From assembly GCA_963978545.1 (NCBI GenBank), contig OZ021726.1:31406459-31470458 (forward strand): DNA of 64,000 nt. Direction: 5' to 3'. The position numbers and the translations under genes were made by a program. The notes below the pieces were generated by a model. That model saw only the letters and a list, made by a program, of their open reading frames with translations. It was not told the DNA's origin and made no database searches. The DNA comes from Linyphia triangularis (lineage: Eukaryota; Arthropoda; Arachnida; Araneae; Linyphiidae). Positions 1-64,000 of the stretch are shown in pieces. Numbering within the stretch: position 1 is the first letter of the stretch; every line of letters begins with the position of its first letter.

Positions 1-544
1 AAACTACTTATGTGGAAAATATCAGAGCTGTACCGTTATTAGAACTTGTTTGGTGATAAAAATTAAAATTTTAAAATTCTGTTTTTCAAAAGTCAAATTA
101 GTAGGTTAAAACTAATGTTGAAAATTTCAGAGCTCTGTGCTTACTTTAAGTAGCTTTCTATAGAAAGACAGACACTCTTTGTTTTATTGTAGATCCACTA
201 TGCGGCTTGGATCTGGCTCGTAACATTTTTTTCTGGCCTTCTGGCACCATAGAAGATTAGAAAAAAATATTCAAAATATGGACTATTTTTACATGTACAA
301 TTGTAATTTATCCGAAATAGCATGTGTTAACCATGTAGAATAGAGTTCTCCACTATGTTTTCGAATAAACTATTTGAAGAAGCTTTCAGAAAGGTGGTTT
401 TCAAGAATACAGGAATAACTTAACTGAATTTCATTTGGACAATTTATTGCAACAAACATAGACTTTATCACAAAATAAACTGAACGATTTCAACCTTCAG
501 TCTCAAAATTGATATTGATTAAAACGGAGTAATCTGGAAGTACA

Positions 545-845
545 GTTTAAATACTTTTAATAGAAGTTAGGTCAAGTTACGTTGAAACAAAAGATTCACT
601 TCTTTTTTAGATGTTGATTTACTAATAATGAAAATTGTTATTTTTATTATTTGAAAGAAAAAAAAAATCGAATATCAATTGTAATTTTATTAAGATAAAA
701 AAAATCTATATTTTTTCACTCGCGAAAAGCTCCAACATAAGTCATACGGCCCAACTGTAATACTTCGTAGCGTACTATTATAGATGAATGCGAATACTAT
801 TATAGATGAATGTTTACTAGTCAGTGACGACCACAGTTTTTACAT
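545..845. repeat. hAT-like transposon remnant, copy 2
   Basis: Diverged relative of 4350-4640: GATGTTGATTTACTAATAAT, TGTAATTTTATTAAGATAAA, CGCGAAAAGCTCCAACATAA and TACGGCCCAAC in the same order. A short internal duplication (ATACTATTATAGATGAATG) lies near 774-812. Confidence 0.5.
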
Positions 846-1224
846 TCAGACCAATTTTTGAACATTTTAGAAATTCAGTGGTTTCATTATTACTCTTTCT
901 AATACTTCAAGTCTGTTAAATCTCATTATTTACCTATATCTTCGCAATTAGCTTCACTACTGTTATGAGCACCATGTTTTCTTATTATAGGAGTCTTGCT
1001 TTCTTATGATAGTATGACATAACTAAGTCGCTTAAAAATGTAAGGTGGTTAATTTATCTTTTATTTTTATTCATCAAAGTTAGATAGCATGAACTAATTT
1101 ATGCTTGCTAATATTGCGCTGTTGTTAAATATATTGATTAATATTTTTGCAAAAACATTTAAATTGTGATTGGTATTTAAAATAAGTAATTATAAAAACA
1201 AAATTTGTTAGAAAAAAAACACAT

Positions 1225-1230
1225 TTTATT
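1225..1230 (-). promoter_or_regulatory. alternative distal poly(A) signal candidate
   Basis: AATAAA on the minus strand followed closely by TGTGTTTTTTTTCT, a good T/GT-rich downstream element. If used, the 3' UTR would be about 5 kb and would include the repeat remnant at 4350-4640. Confidence 0.25.
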
Positions 1231-4200
1231 AATGTCTGGTAGACTTGTGTTGATGGAACTTGAAAGTATAATACAACATCAATATATCGAGCAACAGTAT
1301 ACACACATATGATAAAATTAAAAATAGATTTTTATAGGAACACACAATATTACACAGAAAGTCTAAAGCAGAATTTTGTTATGAAAAACTATGAGATCAT
1401 GCCAACAAAGTTGAGTCAGTACAATAGCTTACACAATCATAGACCAGCTATATGAATCACAAGAGTACATAAAATAACAGGAAAAAAAATCATTCAATTA
1501 AGCCAATTAAAGTGATAAAAGAAAATAACATCTATCAAATGTTATATTAAAAAATCAAGTATTTTACAGATTTACATGTGTTAATTGTAATTACAAAATT
1601 TTCATTCATAAGAGGTGAACTGGATATATATGATATAATGAAGCTCATTGTACATTTAGATTTTTTAAGTATTAAAAAAATACAACCAAGTAAACAAGAT
1701 AAAAAAAGTAAAACAATTCATAAGAAGTCCAAGGTATAAGAACACATAGTAAGTATAGTTGAATATGTTGGTTTAAAGTATTTTTTAATATGTGTTGCAT
1801 TTAAATCAAGTCTTAAGTAAATTCAAAATTATGGCAGCATAAAAGTTTTTATTCACCTCACCTAATAGCACAAAATAAGTTAAAGGTTAGTAAATATTTC
1901 AGATTCATTTAGCTAAAATTCAACAATAGTTAAAAAAAAAAAAAAAAAAAAAGAAGGGAAAAAAAAAGGTATTAACACAATAAAAAATGTGTACTTTCTT
2001 TTATTAAAAACTTGATAATTCAGTTTTAAGATATTGATGCAATTTCCTTTGAAAACTAGGATCAGTGGAAATGTTACCACATGGTTTATATAAAATACAT
2101 TTTAAATATATATATAATATTAAACTTTAGTAACACTATACATTTTTAGTATCTTGAAAAGCTCCAACTTGTTAAAATATAAATATTTTTTTATGTAAAT
2201 TGTCAATAATTTGTGGCATTTAAAACATTTATATTGATTAAACAATGAACACCAACATAGAGTTTTTTACTCTTTTAACTTTAAGTACTTGGGTTGATTT
2301 TTATATCATTGGATGGGAATATTTAATGGTGAAATAGTAAACAACATGCACAAAAAATGGTGTTTAGTACATTAAGTTTGGATATGAAGTTATAAATACA
2401 AACCACATGCAAATGTACATAAAATATTTTCATAATTTAATTATAAAATGGTATATAAATTTAAATTGTATAATTTTCAATGTATTCAACACTGACTTTC
2501 TATAAATAAGGTAATTTTAATATGTCTGTATAATAAATAATCTTGAATGATAGTATAATGGCATGTAAAGTTGTATTTAAGTCAAATCCGAATATGAAGT
2601 TATAAAGCAAACTAGCACAAATACAGTTGTAGTTATCATTTTTAAAATATAAAAAAGTATCCAAGTTAAATAACAAATGCAATGATTTTTTCATAAATGA
2701 AACATAATTTCAATATTTCTGTACAATAAACCATTTTCTAAATTTAAGATTTCAAGAGCAAAATATGATAAAGATAATTTTTTTTTTATCAGCAACAAGC
2801 TAACACTAATGGTAAGTCAGCATTTATATACATAACAAGTATTAATCAAAACAGCAACAAATTTTTTGCCAACATTAAAAGCAAATGAAACAAAAAAAAT
2901 TCCTTAAACATGAAGAATCTGAGAGATCAATTAAACCACACTAATACTTTTACAACAAATATAGATAAAAAAAAAGTTCTCAAGTCGAAAATAATGTGAA
3001 AAAGAACGTAAACTAAATTTACTAAGCTACAAGTGGTGAAATTTGTAAGAAAAACAGTAATTGGTCACAAATACAGTCTATATACATTCACTGGTTAACA
3101 AACATGCAAAATATACATGAAATATGACAAAATAAAAATGCAAAAACTGAATTATTCAAAGATGCTTCCTGAATGCTTATTCCTCATCACAGTTACTAAG
3201 GAGCAACAATACTGAAAACAGTATTCATTTGCACGTATCAACAAATCAAGGTAATACTGAATAAACAAAATGTGTAGCTGCTATCAATATAAATTACTCA
3301 TACCGACTCAAGATCTTATTTGGTGGGATTATATTGGACTAGTCTTCAAACTAAACAGTCACAGTGAGCAACTTTTGGTCAGTTTAACTCTTTGGAATGC
3401 AATTCTTTTTAATATTGGTATTTAGTTTGGAAATGTGTTCTGTTTGGTTGCACAACATTTCTCTTTGTATCCATAAAAAAATGAACAAACTGGGTGTACA
3501 CTAGTTAAAGTGAATACATATAAAGCATTGATCAAGAAAGGTAGCGTTATAGAAAAGCTTATGACGATACTTAAATCATTGCCAGATCTATCAGTTGTAA
3601 CAAAGTCTGCAATCAAGTATTTTTTGTTTCCTAAACACTTGTCAACAAAAACAATAGTATAAAAAAAGCACTGTTATGTTTGAAAAGATAATTTGCTATG
3701 ATCATAAAATAATTATCCTGTTTATATTCCTCTCTTATACAATTTAACTAGTATGTATCGGACAATATAGAATTGAAGGCATTTGTAAATATTAATACAC
3801 TGATATTTGAAATAACATAATAGAACCAGTCATTCCATTTTAATATGCATGTTATCAAATTAAAAAACTTGAAACAAACAATGCTTTATCTTGATTTTTA
3901 AATACACTTGAAATACAATATAAAACAAAATTAAATACAATTTAGTAGATTATTCTCCTATTCAGGTTTTTCTAACCGTTGCTATTTTAGGAATAGTATT
4001 TTTTTTTATTTTTATTTTAAAATAAAATACAAAATATAAGAAGAGATTCCAGTTCTTTTCACTTTTTTTTCTTTTGGGCTTGCTACACGTTCTTGTATGT
4101 TAAAAACATTTTGTCATCTATTTATGTATACAAAGGGCATATGATTTTTTATCATGTTTGAAAGAAATGGTCCAAATATTACTTGTCTCATTCAGAGCTG

Positions 4201-4349
4201 TAGTTTCCCACACTTGGCATATTTGTCCTTTTTACACAATGAGAAAGTATTTATGTACCTAAAAGAGTATTATTTATAAGTTTTAAGTAAAAAATACTTA
4301 AAAAAAAAAAAAAAAAAAAAAGTTTTCAAAGAGTATAATATTGCAATTT

Positions 4350-4640
4350 TAATGGAGAAGTTAGTGGCAACAAAAGATTAATTTCTTTCTAGACTTTGAT
4401 TTACTAATAATAAAAATTATTATCTTTTTAAGCATATTTAAAAAAAAAAAAAAAAAAAAAATATCATTTGCAATTTTATTAAGATAAAAAAAAATTATAT
4501 TTTTCCAGTTTTAGAAATGCTATAATATATTGTTAAATCGATATTAATTAAAGACACATATTTTGGGGTATTCGGCCCGCGAAAAGCTGAAACGCAAGTC
4601 CGACGGCCCGCCTCTAAAAGTTAGTGGCGAACACTGTTTT
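4350..4640. repeat. hAT-like transposon remnant, copy 1
   Basis: Contains GACTTTGATTTACTAATAAT, TGCAATTTTATTAAGATAAA and CGGCCCGCGAAAAGCTGAAA, then CAAGTCCGACGGCCCGCC, ending with a minus-strand CAGTGTTCGCCACTAACTTT. The CAGTG(N)TTC end and GGCCCGCG-rich shoulder recall hAT-family ends. The same order of segments occurs at about 545-845. Confidence 0.5.
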
Positions 4641-5495
4641 AGATGGATTATTCAGTAATACAGTGTCCAAAAAAATGTCTAGTAATATAATAAGTAAAAC
4701 TATAATTTTGTTGTAAAAAAGTATACGTAGAAATTGTGTGCTTTGATATAGCCACATATAATTAGTTTGGAGTTTTAATCTTGCTTTTTATTTTTTTTTT
4801 CAATGCGAGTTTTGTAATGATACATTTTATAGTTAAGTGGCATGTTTTATCAATATATTTTTGGATAGAAACTGGATAAAAATCGGTAGTTTTATTCTCT
4901 ACTATAGTAGTCTATAGTTAGTTTAAAACATTACTTAACATTGTTAAGGTGTCAATTACTTATGGATTGATTTTCTAACAAATCCATATGAAACCTGTCT
5001 TTCCAGTCGCAAAAAATCAGGCTTAAGATATATTAAATAAAAAATAAGTATTTTTAAACGATTAAATAAACTACCATCAAGTAATATAGTTCATACAATC
5101 TATGAAATAGTCTTAATATGTTTAAAAAAAGTATATCTACATTAACTTTGTATCAATCAGGATTATACTTTTGTTTAGCCTCAAATTGATGGTTTTTAAA
5201 GGCGAGTAGAAACCTTTTGATGACAACAACAAAAATAGCCTTTTGGCATAATTTTTGATACACTTTAAAATAAAATGTATTTTATACTTTTAATTGAAAT
5301 CTTTAAACAATGTTTAGTTCCATCTTGGAAAAACAATCATTTTAAGCATAAGTATGTGTTTTAAAAAGTTATCAAGCGAAATATGATGGAAAATTTGGCA
5401 AAAAAAATTCTTCAAGAAAAGTTACTCAAAAGATATTTCATTAAGTATCTGGAATAAACTCAATATTAATAGTGTACATTAAAACTATTTTATGG

Positions 5496-5501
5496 TTTAT
5501 T
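5496..5501 (-). promoter_or_regulatory. nearest candidate poly(A) signal for NF1
   Basis: AATAAA on the minus strand, about 812 bases past the stop codon, and the first perfect hexamer in that direction. The downstream sequence is only weakly GT-rich, and hexamers arise often by chance in such AT-rich DNA. Confidence 0.25.
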
Positions 5502-6312
5502 CTCTGAAGAAGAATTATACTTTAATACAATATAATATGTTTAATTAAAAAGAAAATTTATCATCTGAGCATAAGTAATAAAAAAATTTTAAATGATAAG
5601 AACAATAATTTTGATTTCAATCTTGTGGGTAACTTATATTGTTTTTTCCCCAAATTCTCTACCATTATGTGTTACTTGATAAGTTTTTAAAAATCATAGT
5701 TATGATCAAAATATTGTTTTTTAAAAAGGGATAAAACATTATGCTACTTAACAAATATCAATTAAAAATAAAAAGTATATTTTTATCATTTGGAAAATTA
5801 CTCCAAAGCTGTTATTTGCTGTCTTCAAAAGGGTTCTACTACATTTAAACTGATTATATTTATCTACTTTATGATTCTTGATTAATAAAAGATAAATACA
5901 ATTGCTTGGTTAAAAAAAGGAAATACAAAATACTCATGCTGTTCTTAAATGACTTTTTTTGTTCTACTTTTAAATTAAAAGCTATTTCAGTGTTTTTAGA
6001 TCCTTGTATAGATCATTATGAACATACACAAACATCTTACAAGAATAACTTTAAACTAAATTTTACAACTTTATATGAGTGGTATCCAATCTGGTTTCAC
6101 ATCCTGAAATTATTAAGATTTTTTAATGAATGCCAACAACAGATATTTCTTTACATTCTGTTTAAATGTGTTCAAATGTCATTTAATATTAATACAAATT
6201 TGCAAGCAGACCACACATAATAGTATAATAAATTTTTTTCCAATCAGTATGCAATCATTCATCATAAAAAGCACATTTTTAAATGAAACTGTTGCAATCT
6301 TAAGTTGAGAAC

Positions 6313-63936
<57,624 letters not shown>

Positions 63937-64000
63937 CTACAAACGAATAGAAATATAAAAAGTTAAAATGTCAAAACTACATAAGCGATTACAATTTGCA

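Larger units (their letters stand above)
1231..6312 (-). other. NF1 3' UTR and/or downstream DNA
   Basis: No second gene is visible. The sequence is AT-rich, with long A runs on the plus strand (1931-1951, 4301-4321, 4441-4460). The nearest minus-strand AATAAA after the stop is at 5496-5501, giving a possible 3' UTR of about 0.8 kb. A later one is at 1225-1230. Open stretches here are short and chance-like. Confidence 0.5.

Noticed and set aside
5906..6220. Open frame of 104 codons on the plus strand beside the NF1 stop
   Set aside because: Composition is that of random AT-rich DNA, no domain is recognisable, and it overlaps the NF1 3' UTR.

Overview
The window holds one recognisable gene: the 3' three quarters of a neurofibromin (NF1, Ras GTPase-activating protein) gene on the minus strand. 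It is cut into 41 short exons between 63936 and the stop codon at 6313. The exons join in phase without a gap and encode about 2069 residues, starting at the equivalent of human residue ~776 and running to the C-terminus. All 40 introns in the window read GT-AG. The promoter, start codon and first ~775 codons lie beyond base 64000. Family, domain and human residue numbers are from my memory of neurofibromin (isoform without the alternative GAP exon); nothing was computed or searched.

The DNA is very AT-rich, intron-dense and full of poly(A)/poly(T) runs, tRNA-derived SINEs and small DNA transposons. That indicates an animal, and I would guess a non-insect arthropod such as an arachnid. The host guess is low confidence because it rests on style (many retained introns, repeat types) and not on a diagnostic marker.

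Layout in gene order (right to left): 63.9-56.7 kb, exons 1-6, region before the GAP domain, with a 3.0-kb transposon carrying ~480-bp inverted repeats in intron 3. 56.1-43.3 kb, exons 7-15, the CSRD/TBD end and the GAP-related domain. 42.2-37.4 kb, exons 16-20, the Sec14-PH module. 37.0-24.6 kb, exons 21-33, the HEAT-like C-terminal half. 19.9-15.8 kb, exons 34-40, including a Ser/Thr/Pro-rich spacer. 6.6-6.3 kb, the last coding exon. 1-6.3 kb is 3' UTR and/or downstream DNA.

The introns are a layered transposon record. At least ten elements can be delimited by both termini and target-site duplications: a CAGGGTTC-ended family with 5-bp duplications (four copies plus a truncated one), a nested pair with 6-bp duplications, an 8-bp-duplication hAT-type MITE, TTAA-flanked piggyBac-like MITEs, TA-flanked Tc1-like and pogo-like MITEs, and a TA-flanked element with ~300-bp inverted repeats. 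There are also a head-to-tail SINE trimer, a 578-bp intronic duplication around a GAP exon, and a well-formed in-frame 30-nt candidate microexon just upstream of the last exon.
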